Of a stretch of DNA of 64,000 nucleotides, positions 46,202 to 54,999 are shown piece by piece. Position numbers and translations under genes: made by a program. This stretch comes from DATJPR01 sp963752915 (GTDB taxonomy: Bacteria; Bacteroidota; Ignavibacteria; UBA10030; UBA6906). The stretch spans positions 372,001 through 436,000 of the forward strand of contig CAVVZZ010000013.1 of assembly GCA_963752915.1 (NCBI GenBank), written 5' to 3'. Numbering within the stretch: position 1 is the stretch's first letter; every line of letters begins with the position of its first letter. The notes beneath the pieces are model-generated. The model did not search any database and was not told where the DNA came from. It saw nothing but the letters and a program-made list of their open reading frames with translations.

Positions 46202-46333
46202 GAAGGGGGCAAATCCGAATGGCGGGTTCAGATGTCCATAGGGAAAAACTGAGCAAGGATCGAACTTTCCCTGCTCCTGCCGGCGTTCATTGTTCTAAAG
46301 TACTCCAGGAACCCCCAACGTCGGAGCTTCGAC

Positions 46334-47050
46334 ATGAAAGATCTTGTGAAGGGTGTGCTGAATGGTTTCGGTTTTGAACTGATCAGGAAACGCCCGCATG
46401 TTGAAGACCTGCTTCTCTCCAATCACATTGATGTCGTCCTCGATGTCGGGGCCAATGACGGTCTCTACGGCCGTTATCTTCGCTCTGCCGGCTACCGCGG
46501 ACGCATCGTCTCGTTTGAGCCCGTGCGGGAGACGTTTGAGGCCCTTCGCACGCAGGCAGAGACGGATCCCTTATGGGAAGCAATCAATGTGGGGTTGGGC
46601 AGAGCAGAGGGGGTCGAGACCATCCAAATTTCACGTCGTTCAGTCTTCAGTTCCATCCTTCAACCGCTTCCAACCCTGCGCGAATTTGCACCTGAGGATG
46701 TTGAGCTGGTCGGCAAGGAGCAACTCACGCTGAAAACGCTTGACTCGCAATTCCCGAAGGTAGTTCATGCGAATGAGAGAGTTTTTTTGAAAATCGACAC
46801 ACAGGGATACGAAAAGGAAGTGATCCTTGGAGCGGAAGCAACTCTTCCGTTGCTCTGGGGAATTCAACTGGAGCTCTCGTTGAAGCCCCTCTATAAGGGA
46901 GAAGCTTCTATCGGGGAGATGATTGCCATGCTCGATCGACACGGATTCAGAATGCGCTTGATCGACCCGGTCACGTATGACCACGGACAGGGAGTTCTTC
47001 TGCAGATCGATTGCATATTTCTGAAAGATGAATTGGTTGTCCGGCAATAA
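46334..47050 (+). CDS. FkbM-family methyltransferase
   Basis: 238 residues with the FkbM pattern: VLDVGANDGLYGRYLRSAGY (SAM motif I, residues ~37-56), IVSFEPVRETFEALR, VNVGLG-type segment (AINVGLGRAEG), FLKIDTQGYEKEVILGAE (post-motif) and the C-terminal LLQIDCIFLKDEL. Members O-methylate sugars, lipids or natural products. It is alone on the plus strand, divergent from lptF. A long ORF on the opposite strand (46640-47311) is its shadow. Substrate unknown; a surface-glycan sugar is plausible given the neighbourhood. Confidence 0.88.
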   Translation: MKDLVKGVLNGFGFELIRKRPHVEDLLLSNHIDVVLDVGANDGLYGRYLRSAGYRGRIVSFEPVRETFEALRTQAETDPLWEAINVGLGRAEGVETIQISRRSVFSSILQPLPTLREFAPEDVELVGKEQLTLKTLDSQFPKVVHANERVFLKIDTQGYEKEVILGAEATLPLLWGIQLELSLKPLYKGEASIGEMIAMLDRHGFRMRLIDPVTYDHGQGVLLQIDCIFLKDELVVRQ

Positions 47051-47405
47051 CCAATAAATGTCTGATATCCTGCCCCCGCCGAACAGGCCATGAATAACGT
47101 TCAACATTTGCGTGGACCATGTTTTCGATGAGGCAGGCTGCGTACGTGGTTCTCTTTTCCGCACGATAGCATAGAACTTATTCTGATGCCTCCTTGTTAG
47201 ACGTGTGTTGCATTCAATACTCCCCGTTCTCGTCGTAGTTTTGCGCGAGGTGCCCCGTCCAATCTCTTCAAGCGAGGTAACGATCTTGTGATGGAGAAAC
47301 AACTTCATCATCGATTCTTCGTCACGACAATACCAGAATCATCTCCCAGTTCGCTGTCCATTTCAAGGAGGCGATAATTTAGGAATTCGCCAAAGTAGGC
47401 GCGCC

Positions 47406-47423
47406 ATGTGACGAACGTCACAT
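47406..47423. promoter_or_regulatory. Perfect CRP/FNR-type binding site
   Basis: ATGTGACGAACGTCACAT: an 8-base inverted repeat containing TGTGA-N6-TCACA, the exact consensus of CRP-family dimers. It is centred ~90 bases upstream of the predicted start for the AAA+ regulator gene. The surrounding 47051-47806 region has no convincing ORF on either strand. Confidence 0.65.
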
Positions 47424-47468
47424 CGCATGAGTAAGATCACGCGGCCGTTCGAATTGATAGATTCTTTG

Positions 47469-47497
47469 TTGATTTTTTGTCGCAGTTGATGTAACAA
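47469..47497 (+). promoter_or_regulatory. Possible promoter of the AAA+ regulator
   Basis: TTGATT (47469-47474), 17-base spacer, TAACAA (47492-47497), a moderate match. A start near 47504 would put the CRP-type site near -90, compatible with upstream activation, and leave a ~300-base leader. Confidence 0.4.
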
Positions 47498-47803
47498 TGC
47501 TTGTTGTTTTTTGAAATAGTGTCCGTCCCCCACTATTGCATGAGCTCATGCCACATCCAGGATTCTTTCACGCGGCACGATGTATTACGATTCTGCATCG
47601 TCCCGGTCTCCTGTATCATTGCAGACAACGTCCTGATCCCGCGGTTGACAACCAACATCGCCGCAGTCATTCCTCTGCAATCACTCCCACGGACAATCGA
47701 TCCAAACCGCGCGCGCGAAGCGCCGTGGTGTTGGACATCTCTTCTTGCAGACACAGTTCCTGCACGAATATTCCGGAACACGAGCTGCGCAGCACCAGGA
47801 GAT

Positions 47804-47817
47804 GGTATGATCATACC
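47804..47817. promoter_or_regulatory. 14-base perfect palindrome over the regulator start codon
   Basis: GGTATGATCATACC contains the ATG at 47807. The position suggests an operator or a structure that controls initiation; it may also be chance. Confidence 0.4.
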
Positions 47818-48865
47818 TGAAAAGAAACAGGCGATATCGCAAAGCTGCAAGATTACGGATTGTGAATGCGCCTTCAAGCGCGTGGACAACTGGGATCTCA
47901 TCGTGAGCGAGCATCCCTCGATCAAGGAGATCGTTGAAAAGACGAACCTCGTTGTCCGGACAGGAGCGTCGGTGTTCATCACCGGCGAGAGCGGGACCGG
48001 GAAGGAAGTGATCGCGCGGTACATTCACAAGAAGAGCGACAGGGCGAACAAACCCTGGGTGGCCATTAATTGTGCCGCGTTGCCCCGTGATGTCATTGAC
48101 AATGAACTATTCGGGCACGAGAAGGAAGCGTTCACGGGCGCAGTATCGAATCGTCCAGGTTGCTTCGAGGTGGCACACGGCGGAACACTCTTCCTTGATG
48201 AAATCGGCGAGATGCACCCGCAGGTCCAGGCGAAGCTCCTCCGTGCCATTGAACTTCGTTCATTCCGACGTGTAGGCGGGAGGGAGGAGATCGAAGTTGA
48301 TGTGCGAATCATCGCTGCGACAAACCGGAATATCCCGGACGCCTTGAAGTCGGGTCAGCTCCGCGAAGACCTCTACTATCGGCTTGGAGTCGTCGAGATT
48401 GCTCTCCCGCCCCTGCGCGACCGGCGAAGTGATGTCCCGCTTCTCGTCCGCTTCTTTGCCTGTCAGCTCTGTGAGAAATATGGAAAGCCCTGCAAAGAGT
48501 TCACCCCTGAAGCCCTTGAGCTGATGTCGTTGTATTCATGGCCGGGAAATGTCCGCGAAGTGCGCAACGCTGTCGAGAGCATTGTTCTGACATGTCCCCA
48601 TGACGTGGTCGACGTCGAATATCTCCCCAAGCATGTCCGGATGGAACGGCCCGCCACGGATCTCGGATCGACAATTGAATTGCCGATCGGGACAAAGCTT
48701 GCAGAAATGGAGCGATTGGTGATCAAGCGAACCCTCGAATCCCTCGAGAACAACAAATCGGAGGCCGCGAGGACCCTCGGAATAAGCAGGAAGTATCTCT
48801 ATGCGAAGCTCAAGGAGCATAGCCTGGGAAACGAGGAAAATGAACGAAGGGAAAAATCGTCCTGA
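47807..48865 (+). CDS. Sigma54-type AAA+ transcriptional regulator without sensor domain
   Basis: 352 residues from ATG 47807 (AGGAG six bases upstream; the frame is open further up but encodes no recognisable domain). Only ~35 residues precede the AAA+ domain (~30-260): Walker A GESGTGKE (60-67), Walker B GGTLFLDEIGE, ATNRN sensor I and the arginine region LREDLYYRLGV. A Fis-type helix-turn-helix (~305-345; NKSEAARTLGISRKYLYAKL) ends the protein. The sigma54-contact loop reads EAFTGA, with E107 where nearly all members have Gly. It may therefore contact sigma54 abnormally or regulate another polymerase form. Targets unknown. Confidence 0.87.
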   Translation: MIIPEKKQAISQSCKITDCECAFKRVDNWDLIVSEHPSIKEIVEKTNLVVRTGASVFITGESGTGKEVIARYIHKKSDRANKPWVAINCAALPRDVIDNELFGHEKEAFTGAVSNRPGCFEVAHGGTLFLDEIGEMHPQVQAKLLRAIELRSFRRVGGREEIEVDVRIIAATNRNIPDALKSGQLREDLYYRLGVVEIALPPLRDRRSDVPLLVRFFACQLCEKYGKPCKEFTPEALELMSLYSWPGNVREVRNAVESIVLTCPHDVVDVEYLPKHVRMERPATDLGSTIELPIGTKLAEMERLVIKRTLESLENNKSEAARTLGISRKYLYAKLKEHSLGNEENERREKSS

Positions 48866-48870
48866 AACGA

Positions 48871-48910
48871 ACGACCCGGCACGCCTATGCAGGACGTGTC
48901 GGGCCGTCTT
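48871..48910 (+). terminator. Terminator of the AAA+ regulator gene
   Basis: ACGACCCGGCACG (48871-48883) pairs with CGTGTCGGGCCGT (48895-48907), with one mismatch and one G:T pair, followed by CTTGT. The T run is short. It also faces the convergent GH18 gene that ends at 48936. Confidence 0.6.
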
Positions 48911-48935
48911 GTAATGCTGCTCACCGCACCGAGAT

Positions 48936-50309
48936 CTACTTTAGAAGCACCATTTCCCGGGTTTGCGCGATGTTCCCCGAAGTGAGACGATAGTAGTACA
49001 CCCCGCTCGCGAACCCGGTTGCGTTGAAAGTCTCATGATATGTCCCCGCCGCCTTCTCCCCATTTACCAGCACCGCAACCTCTCTGCCGAGGAGGTCATA
49101 CACACGGAGCGAGACATGGCCCGGTTTCTCGATCGAGTATTGCAGGTTTGTCGTCGGGTTGAACGGATTCGGATAATTCTGCTCGAGCTGGAACGTGAGA
49201 GGCGTCGTGCTCGCCGCGACGCTGGTGAGCGTGAACGCCTGTTTGACCGCCTGCATCAGGTGGTCGCGCTGTCCGGCGGGAAGGGAGGCTTGATATCCAC
49301 CGCCGAGCTCCCAGATGATCATGCCGCCGATCCCCTTGTTCCTGATGAACTGTGCTTTCGCGGCCATGGTCCTGTCGTTGTCGAGGGAAACGAACTTCTG
49401 ACTGCCGCTCGTAATGCTGATGTACGCTGCGCCCGCGCTCGAATCCCAGGAGACAGTGTTGTTTGCATACGTCTTCATCAGAGTGTAGTACGGGATGTTG
49501 CCGCTAACGTCCGGCGCGGATGTCCAGGCTTGCCGGGGCTGAGAAACACCGGTCCAGACATACCCGTACCAGTCGGTGCCAATGCCCAATTTCGCCTTCG
49601 GGATTCCCGAGCTGGTTGCCGCGTCCACGAACCCATTGGCGGATGGGAGAAGAGCACCCGTCGACGCAAACCGATAGCCGCCGTCATAGATCGGCGAATT
49701 ATGCCAGGTTACCCAACCCTCCCAGGCGCCGGACATGTCGTAGGTCATGATATTGATTTGATCGAAGTTCGAAGCCACAGGGCTGAGAATATCATAGTCG
49801 CCGTCAAGAAGGGCGATCGTGAGGAGCATCCCTGGCTTAGCCGAATCCATCGCGGCACGGAGTTGAGGGACGAAAAGTCGAAATTGCGAAGTGCTTGTGA
49901 TGGGCTCCCAATCCAGATCAATTCCGTCGTACCCGTTCGATACGGCGAAGTTGACCAGGCTGGAGACAAACTTCGCCCGGTTATTCGTTGAAGTAGCAGT
50001 GACAAACCCGCCATCGTCTCCGGCACCGCCGCAGGTAATAAGGACTTTGATTCCCGCTGCGTGCGCTGGAGTAATGATCTCGCTTGCTGTCCCTGCATCG
50101 ATGCCGTTCCCGGTGCCGCTCACGCCTGCGCCGGAAGGCTCGATGGAAAAATGCATGATGTGCGTGACCGCCTTGAAGTCAATCGCCGACGGAGGCAGAT
50201 ATCCTTGCATCCAACCGGCATAGTATCCGCTCACCCACACTTTAGTCTGACCTGAGAGAACCATCGGGAGAAGCAGTAGTGCAAAGGCGGTAGCCAGAAT
50301 TTTCTTCAT
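48936..50309 (-). CDS. GH18 chitinase-like protein with type IX sorting domain
   Basis: 457 residues: signal peptide ending LSGQT; GH18 barrel (residues ~25-365) with the catalytic DxxDxDxE motif as DGIDLDWEP, HIMHFSI, INIMTYDMSGAWEGW and GGMIIWELGGGY; then a type IX sorting domain (LEQNYPNPFNPTTNLQYSIE ... AQTREMVLLK). It should hydrolyse beta-1,4-N-acetylglucosamine polymers or related glycans outside the cell, attached or released by PorU. It is a paralogue of the next gene upstream (50451-51620), which lacks the sorting domain. Located at the 3' end of the glycan gene train. Confidence 0.92.
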   Translation of the reverse strand: MKKILATAFALLLLPMVLSGQTKVWVSGYYAGWMQGYLPPSAIDFKAVTHIMHFSIEPSGAGVSGTGNGIDAGTASEIITPAHAAGIKVLITCGGAGDDGGFVTATSTNNRAKFVSSLVNFAVSNGYDGIDLDWEPITSTSQFRLFVPQLRAAMDSAKPGMLLTIALLDGDYDILSPVASNFDQINIMTYDMSGAWEGWVTWHNSPIYDGGYRFASTGALLPSANGFVDAATSSGIPKAKLGIGTDWYGYVWTGVSQPRQAWTSAPDVSGNIPYYTLMKTYANNTVSWDSSAGAAYISITSGSQKFVSLDNDRTMAAKAQFIRNKGIGGMIIWELGGGYQASLPAGQRDHLMQAVKQAFTLTSVAASTTPLTFQLEQNYPNPFNPTTNLQYSIEKPGHVSLRVYDLLGREVAVLVNGEKAAGTYHETFNATGFASGVYYYRLTSGNIAQTREMVLLK

Positions 50310-50450
50310 TGGACCCTCTCTTCGTTCTGGAACCGTGGGGTCGTCGCTGGTGTGTTCACCGTCTCATGCGAACCCCCTCTGCACTAAATATCTACCAATC
50401 GATCGTAAGCCGCAAGTTTATTCGCAAAAAAATTTATTTTCTACGATCTG

Positions 50451-51620
50451 TTATCTGCCGAGCTTAGAATTACTAATAATTTCGTTGCTTTCCATCCACT
50501 GCCGGATGGACTGAAGCAGTGGGTCGTGGGGGGTGGCTGACGGTCGCCAGCCGCCGCCAAGCTCCCAGATGATAACGCCACCAAGTCCCCTCTGGCTGAC
50601 GTAGGTGAGTTTTGCCTGACATGTCACCGAATCGTCGTAGGAAACGAACTTGTCATGCTCGTTTCCTTCAACATCGATATCAAGATATGCAGCCTGTGCG
50701 GCAGTATCCCAGTGGTAGTACTCGTGTCGATACAGACTGTCCATGATCAGGTGATACGGAACGTTGTCCTTGACCCAGGGGGGCGAACTCCAATGTTGCC
50801 TTGGCTCTGTAACGCCACCGGTAGGCGTCCCGCTCCCGCCGTTCCACACATAACCGTAGAAGTCAATGCCGATGCCGATCTTTTCAGGTGCAACCCCGGC
50901 AGCGAGGAATGCACCGACGCTGCCATCCACTGAAGGAAGGGGCTCACCCGTACCGGGGAACGTCAATCCACCCGAAAAGAGAGCAGCATTGTGCCACGAA
51001 AGCCACCCTGGCCACGCGCCCGAGAAATCATAGGTCATGATGTTCACCTGGTCCACATACGGAGCGACCTGTGCATAGAGCGGGGCATTCCCGGTGCAGG
51101 CTACTGTCAAGAGCATTGTGCGATCTCTTCGCTGCATCGCCTCGCGAAGATCCGTAATAAATCCGACATACTGGTCGGCGTATTCTGCGCTTACCGGCTC
51201 CCAATCGATGTCAGCGCCGTCATACCCTCTCGCTTGTAGGAGATCCAAAAAATTCCTGATGAATGCCTTTCGAACGCTTCGATCCGTTGCTCCAACGAAT
51301 CCCGTTTCAGAGTTCCATCCCCCCACGCAGACCAGCACCTTCTTTCCGGCCGCGTGAGCCGCGCTTATCAGAGCCTTTGCGTTCTCCTGATTCAGCCCGT
51401 TCGATTGATCGTCGATCGTTCCGTCGGGACGCGGGAGCATCGAAAAATGCACGATGTGGGTCAGGGCGCTGAAATCGATCTCTTGCGGTGTGAGATAATG
51501 GCTCCACTGATTTCCCTGTTCCCACCCTGCATAGTATGCAGTGATCCAGGGAGACGGCTGGCCGGCATCGACAATTGCCGCGGACAGCAAAAGGAAAGAA
51601 CACAACACGAACTTCCTCAT
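50451..51620 (-). CDS. GH18 chitinase-like protein without sorting domain
   Basis: 389 residues: signal peptide (MRKFVLCSFLLLSAAIVDAG), GH18 barrel with DGADIDWEP as the DxxDxDxE motif, VCVGGWNSETGF, VNIMTYDFSGAWPGW and GGVIIWELGGGW, ending soon after the barrel. It shares the layout of the 48936-50309 protein but would remain periplasmic or use another exit. ATG overlaps the stop of the SGNH gene before it (ATGA), linking it to the carbamoyltransferase locus. The 140 bases downstream hold a weak stem (GATCGTA with TACGATC). Confidence 0.9.
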   Translation of the reverse strand: MRKFVLCSFLLLSAAIVDAGQPSPWITAYYAGWEQGNQWSHYLTPQEIDFSALTHIVHFSMLPRPDGTIDDQSNGLNQENAKALISAAHAAGKKVLVCVGGWNSETGFVGATDRSVRKAFIRNFLDLLQARGYDGADIDWEPVSAEYADQYVGFITDLREAMQRRDRTMLLTVACTGNAPLYAQVAPYVDQVNIMTYDFSGAWPGWLSWHNAALFSGGLTFPGTGEPLPSVDGSVGAFLAAGVAPEKIGIGIDFYGYVWNGGSGTPTGGVTEPRQHWSSPPWVKDNVPYHLIMDSLYRHEYYHWDTAAQAAYLDIDVEGNEHDKFVSYDDSVTCQAKLTYVSQRGLGGVIIWELGGGWRPSATPHDPLLQSIRQWMESNEIISNSKLGR

Positions 51621-52696
51621 TCATGAACCTTTGTGTTATCGGGGGGGAGATAGCGAGCGAGGGTATCCAGCACCATCGTGCTCACGTAACGATGGCCGGC
51701 GGCGTTCCAATGCCCATCAATATGATAGTACAGGTCCGGCCGGTCTTCTTTCGAGGGAACCACGATCACCGGGGTTTCTGAAGCGCGGGCAAGCTGAAGA
51801 AGATGCGCGAGCCGCGGGCCCTTGGTCCCGATTGTCAGGAGCATTGTCGGCCACTGATGACGCTTGCATCGTTGGAACACTTCCCCGACGATGCGGTAAG
51901 TGATCTCATCACTCGGTAGAGAGAGAGAATCGGGATTTCCCGGCGTGGGCGGGGGTGACGTCATCATTCCTTCCGAGAAAAACTCGCGGGCCAACCCGAG
52001 GAGGTGAGAATAGGAGAGTCCCGGAACCGCCTCGATGATCCGCTGGAAGAACCGTGCTTCTTCCTGGGTCGCCGGGGCCGGGTTCTCTCGCAACTGCCGT
52101 GTCGAATCGAGGAAGTAAAACTGCTCGCGAAGGTTGTCGGCGAAGTCATTTTCGCAAAAGGCGAACACAATGATCCTTGGATCATAACGTTCTCCCTCTT
52201 CGTTGAGAAAACGGAGCCAGTAGCTGTTCCCCGTGTTCCCGAGCCCCGCATTCACGACGGGCGGTGCATGGCCTTCTCCCTCCTGAGCGAGGTGAGCTCT
52301 TACCACATCGGGGAATTCTTCCCCGTCGTTCACGCCATAGCCGCTCGTAAACGAATCGCCAAGAAACAGGATACAGTGCTTTGGAAATTGCTTCGGCTCC
52401 GGCCCCCGAAAGCCGTACGAATTGGTCGTGAAAGACATCGTGAATTCAGGGGCGATTCTCACGCAATGAAAACTCTTCTTCAAAACCTTCCCGTAGTACG
52501 GGTCATATTCTGAAAACGTCGGTCCAATATTGCGGACGGGCACAAACACGCGGACAATGAGTTCTCCGCTTGCAATCGTGAAGATGCAGGAGATCAGAAA
52601 GAGCGCAGCGGTTTGGGTGAGCCGTCGCCATCCGGACTTTCGTGGATGTGCATCTGACGCGGGTGCAGAAGTCGATGGCGATCCTGGATGGAGCAT
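51617..52696 (-). CDS. Membrane-anchored SGNH hydrolase-like protein, complete active-site set
   Basis: 359 residues: ~30 polar residues, one membrane helix (AALFLISCIFTIASGELIV), then an SGNH domain with block I LFLGDSFTSGYGV (Ser nucleophile), block III-like FCENDFADN, and block V HIDGHWNAAGHRY (Asp-x-His). The layout, a helix followed by an extracytoplasmic SGNH fold with DxH, resembles AlgX/AlgJ-type enzymes that add or remove acyl groups on exported polysaccharides. First-choice role: esterase or acyltransferase on the glycan made by this locus (inference). Of the three SGNH paralogues here it alone keeps the catalytic Asp. Confidence 0.82.
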   Translation of the reverse strand: MLHPGSPSTSAPASDAHPRKSGWRRLTQTAALFLISCIFTIASGELIVRVFVPVRNIGPTFSEYDPYYGKVLKKSFHCVRIAPEFTMSFTTNSYGFRGPEPKQFPKHCILFLGDSFTSGYGVNDGEEFPDVVRAHLAQEGEGHAPPVVNAGLGNTGNSYWLRFLNEEGERYDPRIIVFAFCENDFADNLREQFYFLDSTRQLRENPAPATQEEARFFQRIIEAVPGLSYSHLLGLAREFFSEGMMTSPPPTPGNPDSLSLPSDEITYRIVGEVFQRCKRHQWPTMLLTIGTKGPRLAHLLQLARASETPVIVVPSKEDRPDLYYHIDGHWNAAGHRYVSTMVLDTLARYLPPDNTKVHE

Positions 52697-52705
52697 CTCA
52701 GTTCT

Positions 52706-53845
52706 TCACGGATGTTGTTGAAGATACGCGCTAATGACATCGCCGACCACGCGGTGGCCGTTGGGATTCATGTAGGAAGCGATTCGATAGAAGAGCACTT
52801 CTTTCTTTCCGGCTTCACGCAGGGCAGGGAGAACGTCGATATACTCGATGCCGTTTTCACGACAGAAGTCCGCGAGGAGTTTTTGCGGCTTCTCCAGATC
52901 GTATTTCGTCGGGTCAAGATGAAACGTCGTGAAATGATGCCGCCAGAGCTCTTCGTGGACCTGGTATTGGGTGGGGAGGGCGACAAAGATAAACCGCTCA
53001 TGGTGAGCCGTGGTGAAGTCCTTAAATTCATGAAGCAACCGCTGCTCGAGAGCCCATCCCTTTTCCATTTCGGGCGAGAAAGTCTTTGCGCAGAAATCCG
53101 CCGGCGGGGGATTATTCCGAAGGCCGAGCCTCCACAGCGTCTCCGAGAACCGTTCCCGAAGGAAGACATAGAGCTCGCTGTGTTCGGCACAGAAGACCCT
53201 CATCGACGCCGTGGCCGTCCGGAGCGACCGTTCCTGTTTGTCGTACATTGCCCCGGGGAACCGTTCATTGAGATGGAGGACGCCATGAACAACATTGACG
53301 GTCGGAGCGCCCGTTGAATCGAAGAGCTCCCAGGAATCCTGAAAATCGTTCCCAACATAAAAACCGAGGAGGACGACATCGGGGTCCAGATGCACCCCGT
53401 ATTTCTCGAGGTAGCGGAGCTCTTGGATTGTGCTGTAGGCCGGGACCGCTGCATTAAGGACTTCGACCGGTTTGGTCGTGGAGAGTGACCGTTCGATTCT
53501 CTTGAAGAACGTGTTCTCCAGGTCCACGGAATTCGAATAGCTGAAGGAATCTCCCAGGCCCAGGATGCGCTCTACCCCGGGGGATTTTGGTCCCACCTCA
53601 TGGTCGCGGATGCCGATGCTGTTGGTTGCCTCGTCGATCTGGAACTCCGGCTGCGTGTATGTCGCATGGTAGTTCTTTTTGAGTTTGTACACGAGATCGG
53701 AGTCAGGATCATAAATAGGTCGAAACGAATCCAACCGCTGCGGGGCGACCCGGCGCACAATCACTTCGCCGGCCAGAACACCGATCGTCAGTCCTATTGA
53801 GAGAAGCACGACGATCCCCACGATATTCTTCAGGTGCTTGCTCAT
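52706..53845 (-). CDS. Membrane-anchored SGNH hydrolase-like protein, block V lost
   Basis: 379 residues with an N-terminal membrane helix (IVGIVVLLSIGLTIGVLAGE) and an SGNH-like domain: block I ILGLGDSFSYSNSV with the Ser kept, YVGNDFQDSWE as a clear GxND block, but block V reads RIASYMNPNGHRVV, so the Asp-x-His pair of the first paralogue is replaced by A-S-Y. It may be catalytically weak or use another residue, or act as a scaffold. ATG overlaps the stop of the third SGNH gene; nine bases separate it from the next. Confidence 0.78.
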   Translation of the reverse strand: MSKHLKNIVGIVVLLSIGLTIGVLAGEVIVRRVAPQRLDSFRPIYDPDSDLVYKLKKNYHATYTQPEFQIDEATNSIGIRDHEVGPKSPGVERILGLGDSFSYSNSVDLENTFFKRIERSLSTTKPVEVLNAAVPAYSTIQELRYLEKYGVHLDPDVVLLGFYVGNDFQDSWELFDSTGAPTVNVVHGVLHLNERFPGAMYDKQERSLRTATASMRVFCAEHSELYVFLRERFSETLWRLGLRNNPPPADFCAKTFSPEMEKGWALEQRLLHEFKDFTTAHHERFIFVALPTQYQVHEELWRHHFTTFHLDPTKYDLEKPQKLLADFCRENGIEYIDVLPALREAGKKEVLFYRIASYMNPNGHRVVGDVISAYLQQHP

Positions 53846-54999
53846 TCGGGTTGCTCACCTTTCGTGTATTGCATGACAGATTGATAAAGCTTGCGGGCAA
53901 CTATCGCGTGGCCCTCAGGTCGCCAATGGCCATTATAGTCGTAGTACAACGGATATATCGATCGCGATGCCGCTTTGAAATCGCCGCAGAAATTGATCAC
54001 CGGAATACCATTGCTCCGGCAAAACAGCTCCATGGTTTTCTGTGGACGGGTGGAGTACAGGGTATCAGGTTTGAAGCCCCAGAACTGGCGGCCGCTGTTC
54101 CATTCTTTCGGGTTCACCTGCAGTCCGTACGGATAGACCGTGAGCCAGAAATCGATACCCCGCGCTTTCAGCGTGTCCCGGATCATGCGGACATACCGAA
54201 AGGAGAGCGTCCAGTCGGAGTCTTGCGGGACATAATTCCCGCGCAGAAAGGCATATTTGTCGTAGCGGACGTCGCCGGAGACGTTCATGTTCCGTCTCGA
54301 ACCCTCAACATACCGATCGATCCTCAGCCGGATGAAGTTGTAGAGACGGGTATGGTCTTTGAAGTAGTCCTTTATCGCGACGAGTCTCCCCTCCATACCG
54401 GCCGACGGCGCTTCGGGGGGCTCCGCTGCGACCCCGACAGGCACCCCGCGCTGATCAAAGCGGGCCCGGCTTGTATAGTTGATATCGTCGTAGATGTCGG
54501 AAAGATCGAAATTCAGAATGACGAGGTCGGGGGCAAATGCCAGCCCCTTCGATGTGAGAGAGAGGTACTCAAGAAGAGGAGAATAGCTTCCTACGCCCGC
54601 GTTGATCACCTGCCAGGCCCCTGTACCGAAGGTGCTGTCGAGCATCACCTGCAGGCGGGCGGAAAATGTCTCTTCTTCACGAACACCGTCACCTTCGGTA
54701 AACGAATCGCCGAGCATGAGGATGCGTTTTGTGCCCTTCGGCTTCTCCCGTGGGAACTCCTTGTCGCGGAGTCCCCAGGAATTGATGTCGTACGGCACAT
54801 TGAATTCCGTTGTCTCGTATCGTCCGTGCGCACCAGGGATGAACCGGTGATCGACAATCGTGTCTGTGGACATGAAGAAGTACCGCATGACCTCCCGTGG
54901 TTCGATCAACCGAACGGCACCTTCCAGAATGCTGACAAATACCAGGACCGTCGCGAACAAGAGGGCAAGATTTCTGAACAGTGAACGCAGTCGATTCAT
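53842..54999 (-). CDS. Membrane-anchored SGNH hydrolase-like protein, altered block V
   Basis: 385 residues: membrane helix (LALLFATVLVFVSILEGAV), then SGNH block I LMLGDSFTEGDGV, FDLSDIYDD in place of a GxND block, and block V YNGHWRPEGHAIV with Asn instead of the catalytic Asp but His retained. The C-terminal tail KGEQPE is polar. ATGs of this gene and of the next one downstream lie in four-base overlaps, so carB and the three SGNH genes form one coupled unit. Probably acts in the periplasm on an exported glycan; activity uncertain. Confidence 0.78.
   Translation of the reverse strand: MNRLRSLFRNLALLFATVLVFVSILEGAVRLIEPREVMRYFFMSTDTIVDHRFIPGAHGRYETTEFNVPYDINSWGLRDKEFPREKPKGTKRILMLGDSFTEGDGVREEETFSARLQVMLDSTFGTGAWQVINAGVGSYSPLLEYLSLTSKGLAFAPDLVILNFDLSDIYDDINYTSRARFDQRGVPVGVAAEPPEAPSAGMEGRLVAIKDYFKDHTRLYNFIRLRIDRYVEGSRRNMNVSGDVRYDKYAFLRGNYVPQDSDWTLSFRYVRMIRDTLKARGIDFWLTVYPYGLQVNPKEWNSGRQFWGFKPDTLYSTRPQKTMELFCRSNGIPVINFCGDFKAASRSIYPLYYDYNGHWRPEGHAIVARKLYQSVMQYTKGEQPE

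Noticed and set aside
46640..47311. 223-residue minus-strand ORF overlapping the FkbM gene
   Set aside because: Most of it is antisense to conserved FkbM motifs; the part beyond lies in non-coding DNA with no start signal.
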